64,000 bases of DNA from Staphylococcus marylandisciuri. GTDB taxonomy: Bacteria > Bacillota > Bacilli > Staphylococcales > Staphylococcaceae. The DNA lies in NCBI RefSeq assembly GCF_025519785.1, contig NZ_JAOPKZ010000010.1, positions 1 to 64,000 on the forward strand, read 5' to 3'. Position numbers and translations under genes: made by a program. Position 1 is the first letter of the stretch, and every line of letters begins with the position of its first letter. The notes beneath the pieces were generated by a model. It worked only from the letters and a program-made list of their open reading frames with translations. It did not search any database and was not told the origin of the DNA. Below, piece by piece: positions 39,045 to 50,844 of the stretch.

Positions 39045-39120
39045 CATTTTTACGCTCAATATGAGTAGTTTTATCAGATTTCATACTAATGGCCTATGTC
39101 GTAAAATCAAAAATTACAAA

Positions 39121-39316
39121 GGAGCAGGACAGAAAGCTAATTTGAATAAAAGATTTCGTAGTCCCGCCCCGGCAAGGATGACTAGAATTGAAAAAAGCTC
39201 GATACAAGCGCATTTTCAAATCAGTCATCTACTGCCAAGATGCTGAAAGAGACTGAGACATTACATTATGTCCCAGCCTCTTTCTCTCTAGTCAAAGACC
39301 ATTATGTCCCGCTCCC
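39121..39316. repeat. MITE-like 196-bp repeat unit, complete copy
   Basis: It is bounded by GGAGCAGGACAG and TGTCCCGCTCCC, in the orientation of the 30824 copies. Internal parts are the same nested hairpin (here GCTCGATACAAGC, one changed base) and a GAGACATTACATTATGTCCC stem. The flanks AAAATTAC (39110-39117) and GTAATTTT (39317-39324) extend the inverted repeat. It lies between sodA and zur. Confidence 0.83.
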
Positions 39317-39346
39317 GTAATTTTGATTAATTTGAAAATGATAGCG

Positions 39347-39754
39347 TTACTGGCAAGTTTCACAAACACCATAAACTTCTAATTTATGAGTATTGATGCT
39401 AACACCGGGTAACGAAGATTTAATGTAGTCGATTGGACAGTAATCTATCACTTTAGTGTCTCCACAAACTTCACAAATAAAATGGTGATGATGATGATTT
39501 GTGCAAGCTATTCTGAATTTCATTTCCCCATCTAATTCTGTGCTTTCAATTATGCCTAAAGTTTTAAACAAATGTAAATTACGATAGATCGTATCAAAAG
39601 AAATACCTGGATAGTTCTGCTCTAAACAATGTTGCACGTGTTTAGCATTGATGTATTTATCCTCTTTTACGAATAGAGCTATCATATCTCTACGTTTATT
39701 CGTATACTTGTGACCGTTATCTTTCAATATTTTAATAGCTTTATCTGTTTTCAT
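39347..39754 (-). CDS. zur: Zinc uptake regulator, Fur family
   Basis: This 135-residue repressor has an N-terminal winged helix ([18 protein letters not shown]) and a C-terminal metal domain with NHHHHHF and two CxxC pairs (CEVC, CETC) forming the structural zinc site. It overlaps znuB by 14 nt, so the regulator is made with the transporter it probably controls. Confidence 0.93.
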   Translation of the reverse strand: MKTDKAIKILKDNGHKYTNKRRDMIALFVKEDKYINAKHVQHCLEQNYPGISFDTIYRNLHLFKTLGIIESTELDGEMKFRIACTNHHHHHFICEVCGDTKVIDYCPIDYIKSSLPGVSINTHKLEVYGVCETCQ

Positions 39755-40604
39755 AACTTATAGCTCCTTTAGCTTTTCTCGATCTCAATTTTTGAGCAAT
39801 CATCGTTATCGCTAGTAATAAAACGAGTAACAGTACAATAACACCGCCAGGAGAGATATTCATATAAAAAGATATCACTAAACCTGCAACTACCGAAAAT
39901 TCACCGATAAGAATGCTTAATCCAATAAGTTGTTTAAATGATCGAGTAATACGTAAAGAAATTGCAATTGGAAGGGTAATTAAAGCACTTACCAGTAAGA
40001 TTCCAACGATACGCATAGAGGCTGAAATGACCATTGCGACAATAACAATAAACAAGAATTGTATCCATTTCGGTATACCTATAACAGTACTATATTCTTC
40101 ATCAAAAGATAATATAAATAGTTCTTTGTAAAATAATAAAATGAAGAGTAGAACAATTACAGTAATGATCGTAATAGTAATCGTATCACTAAATGTAACA
40201 GCACTAATAGAACCAAATAATAGTCCCACAATCTCTTGATTAAAGCCATCAGCTAAAGAGATGAAGATCGCACTTAAAGCAATTCCTGCACTCATGATAA
40301 TAGGTATTGCGATTTCTTGATAGTTATTATAAGAAGAACGTAATTTCTCTATTAGTAATGCTCCTACTATAGCGTACAAAATACCAAACCACATAGGATT
40401 GATAAGAGCAACTGCAGGCATAATTGAAATTAAGTACATCCCGAATGAAATACCACCGAGCGTCACGTGACTAAGTGCATCAGCAATTAATGAAAGTCTA
40501 CGCACGACGATGAACGCGCCGATCAAGGGTGCAACTAACCCTATTAAAATTCCGCTGATAAGAGAGTATCTAACGAAATCAAAATTCAATATTGCATCGA
40601 TCAT
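39741..40604 (-). CDS. znuB: Zinc ABC transporter permease
   Basis: This 287-residue ABC-3 family membrane protein has about seven to eight hydrophobic segments, starting [22 protein letters not shown]. The [14 protein letters not shown] loop contacts the ATPase. It overlaps znuC by 4 nt and zur by 14 nt. Zinc specificity is inferred from the zur linkage; the family also carries manganese. A solute-binding gene is not present here. Confidence 0.92.
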   Translation of the reverse strand: MIDAILNFDFVRYSLISGILIGLVAPLIGAFIVVRRLSLIADALSHVTLGGISFGMYLISIMPAVALINPMWFGILYAIVGALLIEKLRSSYNNYQEIAIPIIMSAGIALSAIFISLADGFNQEIVGLLFGSISAVTFSDTITITIITVIVLLFILLFYKELFILSFDEEYSTVIGIPKWIQFLFIVIVAMVISASMRIVGILLVSALITLPIAISLRITRSFKQLIGLSILIGEFSVVAGLVISFYMNISPGGVIVLLLVLLLAITMIAQKLRSRKAKGAISYENR

Positions 40605-41374
40605 GAGTTACAGCACTCCCTGTCGTGTTGATGGTCTACAAACCTAACCGGATGGCCATAGATTTTAGAGATTTCAACTTCATCTAAAGATTTAAATTCT
40701 TCAGTTGAACCATGAAAATGCAAATGTTTGTTTAAACAAGCAACTTCAGTCGCTGTATCCGCTACGACGCCGATGTCATGAGTAACTAAAATAATAGTGA
40801 CACCTTCGTGTTTTAAAGATTCTAACGTTTGATAGAATTCATTAACGTGTTTAGCGTCGATTCCGTTTGTAGGTTCATCTAATACTAATATGCTCGGTTC
40901 GCTTATGAGCGCCCGTGCAATAAGTATCCGCTGTTGTTGCCCCCCGGATAGTTCTGAAATATTTCGATCGATGAGATGCTCAATATTAAGCCTTGCTAGC
41001 ACTTTTGAGACAGCTTTCTTATCACTACTACTAAACCACCGCATTAAGCGTCTTTGTTTGGTAAGCCCGCTCAGAACTACTTCTTTAACACTTGCAGGGA
41101 AACCGGCATTGAACGCCCGTGCTTTTTGGGAAACGTAACTTATTTTAGGAGTTTCTTGTTGTTCTTTATAATTCTCGCCATCGATAAATATCTCGCCTCT
41201 TTGCAAAGGCAAAAGCCCTAAAATGAGCTTCAATAGTGTTGACTTTCCCGCCCCATTAGGGCCCACTATTGCGAGAAACTCCCCTTTATTAATTTGAATA
41301 TTAATATCTTCTAAAACATGTTTGTGGTCGTAAAAGTAATCTATATTTCTTAATTCAAAAACTGGTTCAGACAT
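40601..41374 (-). CDS. znuC: Zinc ABC transporter ATP-binding protein
   Basis: The 257-residue ATPase has Walker A GPNGAGKST, signature LSGGQQQR, Walker B ILVLDEP and the H-loop VTHD. The C-terminus [10 protein letters not shown] is rich in possible metal ligands. First gene of znuC-znuB-zur. In staphylococcal literature this pair has also been called mreA/mreB. Confidence 0.93.
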   Translation of the reverse strand: MSEPVFELRNIDYFYDHKHVLEDINIQINKGEFLAIVGPNGAGKSTLLKLILGLLPLQRGEIFIDGENYKEQQETPKISYVSQKARAFNAGFPASVKEVVLSGLTKQRRLMRWFSSSDKKAVSKVLARLNIEHLIDRNISELSGGQQQRILIARALISEPSILVLDEPTNGIDAKHVNEFYQTLESLKHEGVTIILVTHDIGVVADTATEVACLNKHLHFHGSTEEFKSLDEVEISKIYGHPVRFVDHQHDRECCNS

Positions 41375-41392
41375 GTTTTCACCTCGTATTAT

Positions 41393-41421
41393 ACTATACA
41401 GGTAAGTATATTTATTGTAAA
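41393..41421 (-). promoter_or_regulatory. Promoter of znuC-znuB-zur with possible operator
   Basis: On the minus strand TTTACA (41421-41416), 17-bp spacer, TATAGT (41398-41393). A short palindrome TATTTA-CAA-TAAATA overlaps the -35. It is weaker than a textbook Zur box, so the operator is only a candidate. Confidence 0.5.
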
Positions 41422-41595
41422 TAGTAATGTTTTCGACTTAAAAAGAGCCTGGCTACAATAGCACTTAATGGCTTTAAAAAAGTTATAGACGAGAAATGGC
41501 AAACAGTATAGTTAACATCGTTAGTCATCTTTATGTAAGGACGAATTCTAAGAGGCGGGACAAAAGCGTTTTGGATTTGAGCAGAACCTGAACAT

Positions 41596-41646
41596 GGGAG
41601 CGGGAGAGAAATCTTTTTATTCAAATTAGATTTCTCTCCCGCTCCC
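41596..41646. repeat. 51-bp intergenic palindrome with compensatory change
   Basis: GGGAGCGGGAGAGAAATCT pairs with AGATTTCTCTCCCGCTCCC around a 13-nt loop. The usual GACAG/CTGTC is GAGAG/CTCTC here, a change in both arms that keeps pairing. It lies in the gap 41422-41811 between znuC and nfo; a fragment of repeat family B (TTTGAGCAGAACC) precedes it. I see no gene in this gap. Confidence 0.85.
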
Positions 41647-41811
41647 GAAGAATTTATTTTAATGATATGTTAGGACGTAACACGACGTAGTACTTATCTC
41701 TTATAAAAATGTCATAAGGGCGTTCCCTTTATTATAATTAATAATTTTCTAATATGTTGTAGATCGAGAGCAATTTTCACTTCAAACAATAGTTTTATCG
41801 AAGATGAGGTG

Positions 41812-42702
41812 TTATTGATTCATGATTTTTTCTTTAAGATTTGGATCGAAAGTTTGAGATTTAAGCATATTCATCTCGAATTTGAAAGGCTCTTTTTTAT
41901 TCTTTTTATCTTCACCAACGAAAGGTGTTTCTAGTATTTTAGGAATATCAGTAAACGTATCGTGATGGACAATATAATTAAGCGCATCGAAGCCGATGTG
42001 ACCAAATCCAATATTTTCATGTCTATCTTTATGTGCGCCTATTTCATTTTTACTGTCGTTAACGTGAACGACTTTAATACGATCAATACCAACAATCTTG
42101 TCAAACTCGTTCAGTACGCCATCAAAATCCTCTTTAACGTTATAACCAGCATCATGCGTGTGACAAGTATCAAAGCATACTGAGAGGCGGTCATTGTGCT
42201 CTACTCCATCGATTATACGAGTTAGCTCTTCGAAATTACGGCCTATTTCTGAACCTTTACCTGCCATCGTTTCTAATGCGATTCGAACATCATTATCGTG
42301 AGTAAGAACTTCATTAAGTCCCTCGATAATTTTCTTAATTCCAGTATCTGCGCCTGCTCCTACGTGAGAGCCCGGGTGTAACACGATATCCTTAGCTCCT
42401 ATAGCTTGAGTGCGCTCTATCTCACTTTGTAGAAAATCCACACCGAGTTCAAATACATGTGGCTTTTGTGTATTAGCAATATTTATAATATAAGGCGCAT
42501 GTACCACAATATTTGATAAGCCAAATTCTTCCATCGCTTTGTGTCCGTTGGCAATATTGAGATCTTCTATAGCTTTACGGCGAGTATTTTGAGGTGCTCC
42601 AGTATAAATCATGAAGGTAGTCGCTCCATTTTTATGAGCATCTTCGGCAGAGCCTTGTAACATCTTTTTTCCTTTCATAGACACATGTGAGCCTAATAAC
42701 AT
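41812..42702 (-). CDS. nfo: Deoxyribonuclease IV (AP endonuclease)
   Basis: This 296-residue TIM-barrel enzyme cuts at abasic sites. Zinc ligands are in [40 protein letters not shown] and LETPF. I start at ATG 42702 (MLLGSHV) with AAGGATAGG upstream, not at the GTG 9 bp earlier. It lies 15 bp after cshB and is probably cotranscribed with it. Confidence 0.95.
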   Translation of the reverse strand: MLLGSHVSMKGKKMLQGSAEDAHKNGATTFMIYTGAPQNTRRKAIEDLNIANGHKAMEEFGLSNIVVHAPYIINIANTQKPHVFELGVDFLQSEIERTQAIGAKDIVLHPGSHVGAGADTGIKKIIEGLNEVLTHDNDVRIALETMAGKGSEIGRNFEELTRIIDGVEHNDRLSVCFDTCHTHDAGYNVKEDFDGVLNEFDKIVGIDRIKVVHVNDSKNEIGAHKDRHENIGFGHIGFDALNYIVHHDTFTDIPKILETPFVGEDKKNKKEPFKFEMNMLKSQTFDPNLKEKIMNQ

Positions 42703-42717
42703 ATAATTCACCTATCC

Positions 42718-44055
42718 TTATTTGTTCTTTCTCTTTAAACGTTTTTGCTTTTTGCTATAGTGTTTTCGTTCCTGACGTTTGAGATTTTCAAGTTCTTTCT
42801 TAAATTTCTTTTTATATCCTGGTTTGACTTTCTTTTTGTTATTACGTTGGGCTTTGCTTTTTACTTTTTGAGTTAAATGATCTTCTTTTCTTTGACGCTT
42901 TTTACGCTTATCATGCGCTTTAATTTCTTTGAGTTCACCGTTTTTAATATCTACATTAGTAAATTGATATCCCTTTTCCTCAATGAGGCTTATATAATCT
43001 TCTTCATCAGGACTGTAAAGTGTAATAGCTATACCTTTATATTGTCCACGCCCTGTTCGACCAACTCGATGGGTAAAGAAGTCAATGTCATGAGGAACAT
43101 CAAAATTGATAACGTGACTCACCCCTTCGATATCAATGCCTCTAGAAGCTAAGTCGCTAGCTATCACATATTGAAAATCAAGGTTACGAATACGTTTCAT
43201 TTGCTGTTTACGTTCTCTAGGTGAAAGACCGCCGTGTATCATGCCTGCTTTAATACCTTCATGATTTAATTCATTTAGAAGCTCATTTGCATTTTCCCTA
43301 CTATTACAGAAGATTATGCAAATGTATGGATTGAGAATATCGATCAATTTAAGGGTTTTCTCTACTTTAGATTCACTGCGGGTAGGTATTAAATAAAAGT
43401 CAATATTTTTCTTATTTTGAGTTTGATTATTAATTTTCACATAATCCGGATTTTCTAAGTATTTATTTAAAAATGGCTGAAGCGATTTAGGGATAGTCGC
43501 ACTAAATACAGCTATATGAGCAGAACGATCTAAACGAGAAGTTAAATGATCTACATCTTCTATTAATCCTAAATCAATCATCAAATCTGCTTCATCTATA
43601 ATAAGATAAGAGGCTTGGTAAACGTGTAAATCACCGTGTGTTGCTAAATCATTAATACGCGTAGGTGTACCAATAATGAGTTGTGGTTGATGATTTAATC
43701 GCTGTTTATCCCTTTCTATGTCCGAACCTCCAATAAATAATCTAGTCGTTACGCCTTCTTTGAAACGAACTAAATGCTGAGCCACATTAAATAATTGCTG
43801 AGCGAGTTCCCTTGTAGGTGCTACGATAATTGCCTGTGGTTCCTTGATATTTGGGTCTATATTATGGACTAGAGGTAATAAGAAAGCGTGAGATTTACCA
43901 GTACCTGTTTGAGATTGACCGATTAAATTCGTTCGTTTGATTATTTTTGGAATGATTCGATTTTGTATAGGTGTCGGTTTGTCAAAATTTAAATCTTTTA
44001 CCGCCATAATTAATGATGGATCTAAATTAAAATGTTCAAAAGGATGCTTTGACAT
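42718..44055 (-). CDS. cshB: DEAD-box ATP-dependent RNA helicase CshB
   Basis: This 445-residue helicase has the Q motif (FDKPTPIQNR), Walker A SQTGTGKS, PTRELAQQ, DEAD in IIDEADLMID, SAT and HRVGRTGR. A basic Lys/Arg-rich tail (about 375-445) would bind RNA. It matches CshB in length and tail. It acts in RNA turnover and ribosome assembly in the cold. Start ATG 44055 with GAGGAG. Confidence 0.92.
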   Translation of the reverse strand: MSKHPFEHFNLDPSLIMAVKDLNFDKPTPIQNRIIPKIIKRTNLIGQSQTGTGKSHAFLLPLVHNIDPNIKEPQAIIVAPTRELAQQLFNVAQHLVRFKEGVTTRLFIGGSDIERDKQRLNHQPQLIIGTPTRINDLATHGDLHVYQASYLIIDEADLMIDLGLIEDVDHLTSRLDRSAHIAVFSATIPKSLQPFLNKYLENPDYVKINNQTQNKKNIDFYLIPTRSESKVEKTLKLIDILNPYICIIFCNSRENANELLNELNHEGIKAGMIHGGLSPRERKQQMKRIRNLDFQYVIASDLASRGIDIEGVSHVINFDVPHDIDFFTHRVGRTGRGQYKGIAITLYSPDEEDYISLIEEKGYQFTNVDIKNGELKEIKAHDKRKKRQRKEDHLTQKVKSKAQRNNKKKVKPGYKKKFKKELENLKRQERKHYSKKQKRLKRKNK

Positions 44056-44096
44056 TAATATTAACTCCTCTATAAGTATTCGTTATTTAATAAGTA

Positions 44097-45194
44097 CTAG
44101 AAATAATAATACGGATCGGTATTGATCTTACAAGGTTCAATAGGGACATTTAAGTCTTCGAACCATCGTTGTAGCAATTGAATTAAACCTTCCTTCATGA
44201 CGTGTTCGCTATAATGATTGATATCTAGCATGTTTATATGAGCTATTTTAGCATCTAAAGCCTCATGATGTTTAATATCTCCTGTGAGGAAAATGTCTGC
44301 ACCTGCCTGTTGAGCTAACTCTTCAAAACCTATACCAGCGCCACCTATGATTGCTACGTTTTGAATTTTGTCATTCAAGTTACCAATGAAGCGTACACTT
44401 TTCATGTCTAATTGCTTCTTCACATGTTGGACAAACTCTTCAACAGAAAGCGCTTTTTCTAAATGTCCAATTACACCTAAACCGCTATTGCTGTTCTTAG
44501 ACATTTGCATGATATCATATACCGGCGTTTCATATGGATGGTACTTTTCAATCGCATTTTGAGCTAGAACTTTTTGATCTGAACGAATCATGAATTCAAT
44601 TTTAGTTTCTTCTACGTATTCTATTTTATCATGGGTCCCTATGGTTGGATTTGCTGCACCGACTGGCTTAAATTGACCTTGCCCCGTGGTTTGAAAGAAG
44701 CATGATTCGTAGTTTCCTTCTTGAGCTAAACCTAATTCACTCAGTTTGCTTTTAAAAGTTTCTGAAGAGTCTTCAGGAATGAAGACTTGAACTTTATAAT
44801 AGTGATGAAGATTAGGGCTTAATATCGATGTATCAAGCAGTTGTATACGATTTGCTAGCATCGCATTCACTCCATTAGGGTGAACATCCAAATTAGTATG
44901 TAGCGCTATGAGATTCATATCATGTTTGATCAATTTACGTATAATTGCTCCGTACCCATCGCTTTGATTAATATTTTTAATCCCTTTAAAGATTAAAGGA
45001 TGGTGGCTAATAATTGTATTCATATCTTTTTCAAGCGCTTCATCTACTACTCCTTCCGTACAATCCAGCGTAGTTAATATACCTGTAATTTCTGAGGTCT
45101 CATCCCCGATAAGCAAACCGACATTGTCCCAAGATTCTGCTGAATTAAAAGGGACTTGATAATTAAGCGTATGGATTAATTCTTGTAACTTCAT
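44097..45194 (-). CDS. Nif3-like dinuclear metal-centre protein (YqfO)
   Basis: This 365-residue protein has Nif3 domains at both ends (ESWDNVGLLIGD, ISHHPLIFKG, AIGGAGIGFEEL, DIFLTGDIKHHEAL) with a PII-like insert of about 110 residues in the middle. The His and Asp residues that bind two metals are present. The function is not established; the GTP cyclohydrolase type 2 label in databases is uncertain. It is coupled to trmK by a 4-nt ATGA overlap. Confidence 0.9.
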   Translation of the reverse strand: MKLQELIHTLNYQVPFNSAESWDNVGLLIGDETSEITGILTTLDCTEGVVDEALEKDMNTIISHHPLIFKGIKNINQSDGYGAIIRKLIKHDMNLIALHTNLDVHPNGVNAMLANRIQLLDTSILSPNLHHYYKVQVFIPEDSSETFKSKLSELGLAQEGNYESCFFQTTGQGQFKPVGAANPTIGTHDKIEYVEETKIEFMIRSDQKVLAQNAIEKYHPYETPVYDIMQMSKNSNSGLGVIGHLEKALSVEEFVQHVKKQLDMKSVRFIGNLNDKIQNVAIIGGAGIGFEELAQQAGADIFLTGDIKHHEALDAKIAHINMLDINHYSEHVMKEGLIQLLQRWFEDLNVPIEPCKINTDPYYYF

Positions 45195-45874
45195 GTGAAT
45201 AGCACCTCTTTGATTGAATCTATTTCCTTATTTAAAGCTATTAGACGTTCTCTATGCTTTACTTCATCTAATTTAGAGCTAATTTCATTCAGAGTAGAAA
45301 GTTCTTTTGTCCATTTAGATCTGAAGGCTTCATTTTTATTACGCATTAATATAGGGCCAAATTTAATTTCATGTGGCGACAGTTGACGTTGTTTATCTAG
45401 CACTTCTGCTACAACAATTTCATAAATAAACTTTTTTTCAAAAAATATTAGTTCATCAACGATAGAATAATTCAGATTTTGTAAGGTTTGACGAAGAGCT
45501 GCGGTTTGAATATTACTTTGAAGTACGAGACGAGGATTTGACTGCAATGCATGTTTACCCGATTCTAATATTTGGCCTATCAAAGGCCCGCCCATACCGC
45601 AAATCGTAATCGTATTTACCTTTTCATCGGAAGCTAGAATAGATAAACCGTCTCCCTTGCGAACGTCTACTAATTCAGATAAACCATATGATTCGACATT
45701 TTTAATCGATGCTCGAAAAGGTCCTTCAATAATTTCTCCAGCGATAGCTGTATTTACAATATTGTGTTGTAAGGCATAGATAGGTAAATACGCGTGATCT
45801 GAACCTATATCAGCGAGTTTAGGACCTTGGATGTACTGGCTAACGAGTTGCAGTCTTCTATTAATATGTATCAT
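45191..45874 (-). CDS. trmK: tRNA (adenine-N1)-methyltransferase TrmK
   Basis: This 227-residue SAM-dependent enzyme methylates A22 of tRNA. It has the SAM motif LADIGSDHAYLP near the start, then TITICGMGGPLIGQIL and LVLQSNIQ, and a C-terminal coiled coil. I start at ATG 45874 with GAGGAG upstream. Its product is essential in S. aureus. It follows sigA after a terminator. Confidence 0.92.
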   Translation of the reverse strand: MIHINRRLQLVSQYIQGPKLADIGSDHAYLPIYALQHNIVNTAIAGEIIEGPFRASIKNVESYGLSELVDVRKGDGLSILASDEKVNTITICGMGGPLIGQILESGKHALQSNPRLVLQSNIQTAALRQTLQNLNYSIVDELIFFEKKFIYEIVVAEVLDKQRQLSPHEIKFGPILMRNKNEAFRSKWTKELSTLNEISSKLDEVKHRERLIALNKEIDSIKEVLFT

Positions 45875-45901
45875 AAGATAACTCCTCAAGTGTAAAAATA
45901 A

Positions 45902-45946
45902 GGGATGAGACTATATCCGAGTAAGAAGGATCAGTAGTCACACCCC
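45902..45946 (-). terminator. Intrinsic terminator after sigA
   Basis: GGGATGAGACTA (45902-45913) pairs with TAGTCACACCCC (45935-45946) with a wobble and one mismatch; TTATTTTTA follows on the minus strand. Confidence 0.7.
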
Positions 45947-45954
45947 ATTTTAAA

Positions 45955-47076
<1,122 letters not shown>

Positions 47077-47197
47077 TTATAATGTCAACAATGTATTAAT
47101 AACGAGTACAAATTACACTATATTCATTCACAACTATTCCTGGTGTTAAACATTCAGTAACCCTATTATTATACTAAATATAAGGTTGTTTTGTACA

Positions 47198-48976
47198 CTA
47201 TAGTTTCGTGTTTTGATAATATTTTTTGATTTTCTCTAAATAATACTTTTGTAGTTCTAAATCATTTAACCGACTTGCTTCTTGTAATCTATGTTTAAGT
47301 ATATCTATCGAGTCATCTTGCTTGTTAGCAAGCAGAATATTAATATAATCTTCTAATTCTTGTTCATATGGCATATCGTTTAACATATAGTTATCAAGTG
47401 CCATAAAAGCTTCCTTCAATTCATCAGATTCAACATATTGTAAAACATCACTCAGCTTAAAGACATCATTCTCAGCATAAAAATTACGCAAAACGTCAAA
47501 TATGTGTTTAAAATAATTATTTGAAAAGTCTTCTACTTCCAGTTTTTGTTGATAATTCAAGAAAGTATCCTTATCTCTAGTGAAATGTTTTAATAGAGAA
47601 ACTTCCGCTCTTTCATATTTATTGAGTCGACCAAAATCAGGAGCGATTCGGACATCACTATCATGAGAAGGCTCGAAACGTGAATATTGATTTACAGAGC
47701 GATTAAGACTATCAGAATTCACTTTAAACAATTCTGCCGCTTCTTGCAAGACTTTCTTACGTAAAATTGATGATGACATATATGAAATATCTTGAGTGAT
47801 TTCTTTCAAATATTTTTCGTATGCTAAGTCATTATGTAGTATTTCGTCTTTATGTAGATTAATTTTATATGTAACAAATGACTTCTTCTCGCGTGCGACA
47901 AACTGAGTAAATGCTTCTTCTCCGTGAGTTTTAATATAATCATCAGGATCCATGTTATTAGGCAATTTGATAACAAAAATATTAAACCCTTGCTCTAATA
48001 AGCGCTGACCTGTTTTTAAGGAAGCATTTTGGCCTGCTTCATCACCGTCATATAACAGCGTAACATTGTTAGTTAATTTCCGTATTACTGTAGAGTGTTC
48101 TTGGGATAACTCAGTCCCCATCGTCGCAACGACTGGAGACAAACCAGCTTGGTCTGATTTAATGACGTCCATAAAGCCTTCTAACAAATAAATTTCATCA
48201 GACTTTCTAATGGAACGTCTTGCTTGATCTAAATTATAAAGAAGGCGCCGTTTATGAAAGATAGGTGTTTCAGGGCTATTAAGATATTTAGGTTCTTGAT
48301 TCGTATAAGTACGTCCTGAATAGCCTACAGTCCGTCCTTGGGCATTCTTAAGAGGAAACATTATTCTATTTCTGAATCGATCGTAGTAATTAAAGCTTTC
48401 TTCATTTCTAGCTAAGAGGCCTGCTTCATATGCAAGTTCAATATCATAGCCTTTCTTCTGTAAGAAATCATGGCAAAACTGAGGATGATCAGGTGCAAAA
48501 CCAATTTTTCGTTTTTCAATTATTTCTTCTGTAAAACCTCTTGATTTTAAATAATTTAACGCCTCTTCTCCCTCAACGGTTTTCAGTAAAGCGTAGTGAT
48601 AGTAGGATTGCATGAGTTCATGCATCTCAATCATCTGTAAATCATCTGAAGCAATTTGATGTGAAGAAGACTCAGAGCCAGTAGGTACATTGACTTGAAT
48701 ATTGACTCTCTCACCTAGTTCTTTTACTGCCTCTTGAAAAGGTATATCTTTAATTTCTTGTATGAATTGAAATACATTGCCGCCTTTTTTACAACCGAAG
48801 CAATGACAAATTTGCTTATCTTCAGAAACTGTAAATGAAGGTGTTTTTTCATCATGAAAAGGACACAATCCTATGTAATTGCGCCCTCTTTTTTCTAATT
48901 TGACGTATTCGCTTACTACATCTAATATATCAGTCTTCTCTTTGATTTCATTAATAACAGATTGATCTATGCGCAC
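47198..48976 (-). CDS. dnaG: DNA primase
   Basis: This 592-residue primase has a CHC2 zinc finger at about residues 38-65 ([23 protein letters not shown]), a TOPRIM core ([31 protein letters not shown]), and a C-terminal helicase-interaction domain. The start is GTG 48976 with AGGTGAT upstream. It lies 23 bp after the ppsR-like gene. Confidence 0.96.
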   Translation of the reverse strand: MRIDQSVINEIKEKTDILDVVSEYVKLEKRGRNYIGLCPFHDEKTPSFTVSEDKQICHCFGCKKGGNVFQFIQEIKDIPFQEAVKELGERVNIQVNVPTGSESSSHQIASDDLQMIEMHELMQSYYHYALLKTVEGEEALNYLKSRGFTEEIIEKRKIGFAPDHPQFCHDFLQKKGYDIELAYEAGLLARNEESFNYYDRFRNRIMFPLKNAQGRTVGYSGRTYTNQEPKYLNSPETPIFHKRRLLYNLDQARRSIRKSDEIYLLEGFMDVIKSDQAGLSPVVATMGTELSQEHSTVIRKLTNNVTLLYDGDEAGQNASLKTGQRLLEQGFNIFVIKLPNNMDPDDYIKTHGEEAFTQFVAREKKSFVTYKINLHKDEILHNDLAYEKYLKEITQDISYMSSSILRKKVLQEAAELFKVNSDSLNRSVNQYSRFEPSHDSDVRIAPDFGRLNKYERAEVSLLKHFTRDKDTFLNYQQKLEVEDFSNNYFKHIFDVLRNFYAENDVFKLSDVLQYVESDELKEAFMALDNYMLNDMPYEQELEDYINILLANKQDDSIDILKHRLQEASRLNDLELQKYYLEKIKKYYQNTKL

Positions 48977-48999
48977 TATGGATCACCTAGCATTTTAAA

Positions 49000-49842
49000 T
49001 TATGAATCTATTTCTTTTTTTAAATCACTAAAATTATTTTGGTCAATAATATTTACAATATCGTTAGCGGTTTCTTCGATCGCTTTATCTGAAACGTCAA
49101 TTACAGTGCAACCAATTTTATTCACGAGCGTATGGAAATAATCAAGTTCTTCACGAATACGTTGTTCAGTAGCATATCGAGCTGAGTCACCTAATCCTAA
49201 CTGTTTAAGACGTTCCTTACGAATTTTATTTAATTTTTCTTCACTAATCTTTAAGGCGATAATTTTATTTGGATCCACGTCGAATAAGTTATCAGGAGGA
49301 GTCACTTCAGGCACCACCGGTATGTTAAGAACCTTATAACTTTTATGAGCTAAATACTGAGATAAAGGGGTCTTGGATGTTCTGGAGATACCGAGTAGAA
49401 TGATGTCAGCCTTCGCTATACCTTTCGGATCTTTACCGTCATCATATTTAACCGCAAATTCAATGGCTTCAATCTTATTAAAGTATGCCTCATCCAATCT
49501 ATGTACTAAACCAGGTTCGTAAAAAGGCTTTTCTTCCAATTCATCAGTGAGAATACGCATTAACGGGCCCATAATATCTACGGATTTGATTGCGGCCTCT
49601 CTAATTTGCGTTTCCATATATTTTCTAATTTCAGGTTTAACTAAGGTATAAACGATAATTGAATTTGTGTCTTCTGCTACTTGAACAACCTCATCAACAT
49701 TTTCAAACGATTCAATATAAGGATAACGTGTTATATCTTGTTCACACTGATCTGGTTTGAATTGCGATAGTCCTGCTCGTGCCACTAATTCAGCAGTTTC
49801 CCCAACCGAATCTGAAGCAACAATTATATTTAACTTATCCAT
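49000..49842 (-). CDS. PPDK regulatory protein / YqfL-like bifunctional kinase-pyrophosphorylase
   Basis: This 280-residue DUF299 protein has the P-loop [15 protein letters not shown] and the N-terminal [13 protein letters not shown]. The family phosphorylates and dephosphorylates pyruvate phosphate dikinase or PEP synthase; in Bacillus YqfL is needed for CcpN-dependent gluconeogenic control. I start at ATG 49842 behind AGGTGG, which gives MDKLNIIV. It is 13 bp after ccpN and cotranscribed. Confidence 0.9.
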   Translation of the reverse strand: MDKLNIIVASDSVGETAELVARAGLSQFKPDQCEQDITRYPYIESFENVDEVVQVAEDTNSIIVYTLVKPEIRKYMETQIREAAIKSVDIMGPLMRILTDELEEKPFYEPGLVHRLDEAYFNKIEAIEFAVKYDDGKDPKGIAKADIILLGISRTSKTPLSQYLAHKSYKVLNIPVVPEVTPPDNLFDVDPNKIIALKISEEKLNKIRKERLKQLGLGDSARYATEQRIREELDYFHTLVNKIGCTVIDVSDKAIEETANDIVNIIDQNNFSDLKKEIDS

Positions 49843-49855
49843 TTGATATTTCCAC

Positions 49856-50473
49856 CTATTCTTTAAATAATGATACAAACAGTTTGGTAATGGTTGTTTT
49901 CGAGATACGTCCTTTAATCTCTACTGTGCCTGTCTGCTTATGTTGTACGATAGGAAGAGAATCTATTTCCTTTTCAATCATCAATTGTGCAGCAGTAATC
50001 ACTTTATCTTGAGTAGTGACATAACTTAAGTTAGGCATGCGTGTCATGATAATATCAACAGGAGTTGTATGTATATCTTCACCCATCATGGAAGCTCTTA
50101 GTAAATCCTTTCTAGAGCAGACACCTACAAAGTCCCCTTTGTTGTTAATAATAAAAAGTGTGCTCACGTCTTCCATGAAGATTGTACATATTGCATCATA
50201 AATAGACACGCCGTTCTTGATGATAATTGGATGAGAAGCATAGTCCTTTACTATATACTTGCTTAACTCTTCAGTAATGATCTTATTCTGAGATTTATTG
50301 GTATAGTAATAGCCAACACGCGGTCTTGCTTCTAGAATCCCTGACATCGTTAGTATAGCTAGATCAGGTCGCAACGTAGCACGTGTAAGGTTGAGTTTCT
50401 CGGCGATGTTTTCCCCCGTAATCGGCCCCTTACTTTTTACTATTTCTATAATTTGTTGTTGCCTTTTACTCAA
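49856..50473 (-). CDS. ccpN: CcpN-like transcriptional repressor with CBS domains
   Basis: This 205-residue protein has an N-terminal helix-turn-helix ([22 protein letters not shown]) and two CBS domains (about 75-130 and 140-195). CcpN represses gapB and pckA in Bacillus in response to nucleotide status. The start is TTG 50473, with GAGGTG about 13 nt away, a long spacing. It heads a unit with the PPDK regulator. Confidence 0.88.
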   Translation of the reverse strand: MSKRQQQIIEIVKSKGPITGENIAEKLNLTRATLRPDLAILTMSGILEARPRVGYYYTNKSQNKIITEELSKYIVKDYASHPIIIKNGVSIYDAICTIFMEDVSTLFIINNKGDFVGVCSRKDLLRASMMGEDIHTTPVDIIMTRMPNLSYVTTQDKVITAAQLMIEKEIDSLPIVQHKQTGTVEIKGRISKTTITKLFVSLFKE

Positions 50474-50555
50474 TTCGATCGCTATTCACCTCTTTCACCT
50501 ATACAGATAACTATTATACAATGAAATAACTCGACTCACAAACTGATATATTTAC

Positions 50556-50584
50556 TTGCTATTGATAGCTGTATCCATTAAAAT
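50556..50584 (+). promoter_or_regulatory. SigA-type promoter of glyS
   Basis: TTGCTA (50556-50561), 17-bp spacer, TAAAAT (50579-50584). It lies ahead of the T-box leader and just upstream of the divergent ccpN gene. Confidence 0.65.
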
Positions 50585-50589
50585 GTATG

Positions 50590-50822
50590 TTACAGCGAGT
50601 TAAGAAAAGTGAAAGCTTAACAATTTACTTGGCATACAATTAAATGATATTAAAGTGAGTGTCTACACTAAATTGGGTGGAACCGCGGGTTAAAAAGATT
50701 AAAGAAATAAGCTACTAATTCAAATATATAATGTGATGGATTAGTACTTAGATATAATTATTAAAATCACAACTCGTCCCAAGGCAAAGTATGATAGAAG
50801 AGCTTTGTCTTGGGACTTTTTT
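50590..50822 (+). promoter_or_regulatory. Glycyl T-box leader and terminator
   Basis: The T-box core GGGTGGAACCGCGGGT is at 50675-50690. A plausible specifier GGC (glycine) is at 50631-50633. The terminator has GTCCCAAGGCAAAG (50776-50789) pairing with 50802-50816, then six T residues (50817-50822). Uncharged tRNA-Gly would favour the antiterminator and turn on glyS. Confidence 0.9.
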
Positions 50823-50844
50823 AAGTTGAAGGAGTGTAAATTTG

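Noticed and set aside
41393-41421. A confident Zur box in front of znuC
   Set aside because: Only a short TATTTA/TAAATA palindrome is visible; it does not match the usual longer Zur operator well enough to be called one.
41412-41624. Minus-strand frame of 70 codons upstream of znuC
   Set aside because: It runs through repeat and palindrome sequence (its first residues come from the 51-bp palindrome) and has no recognisable domain.
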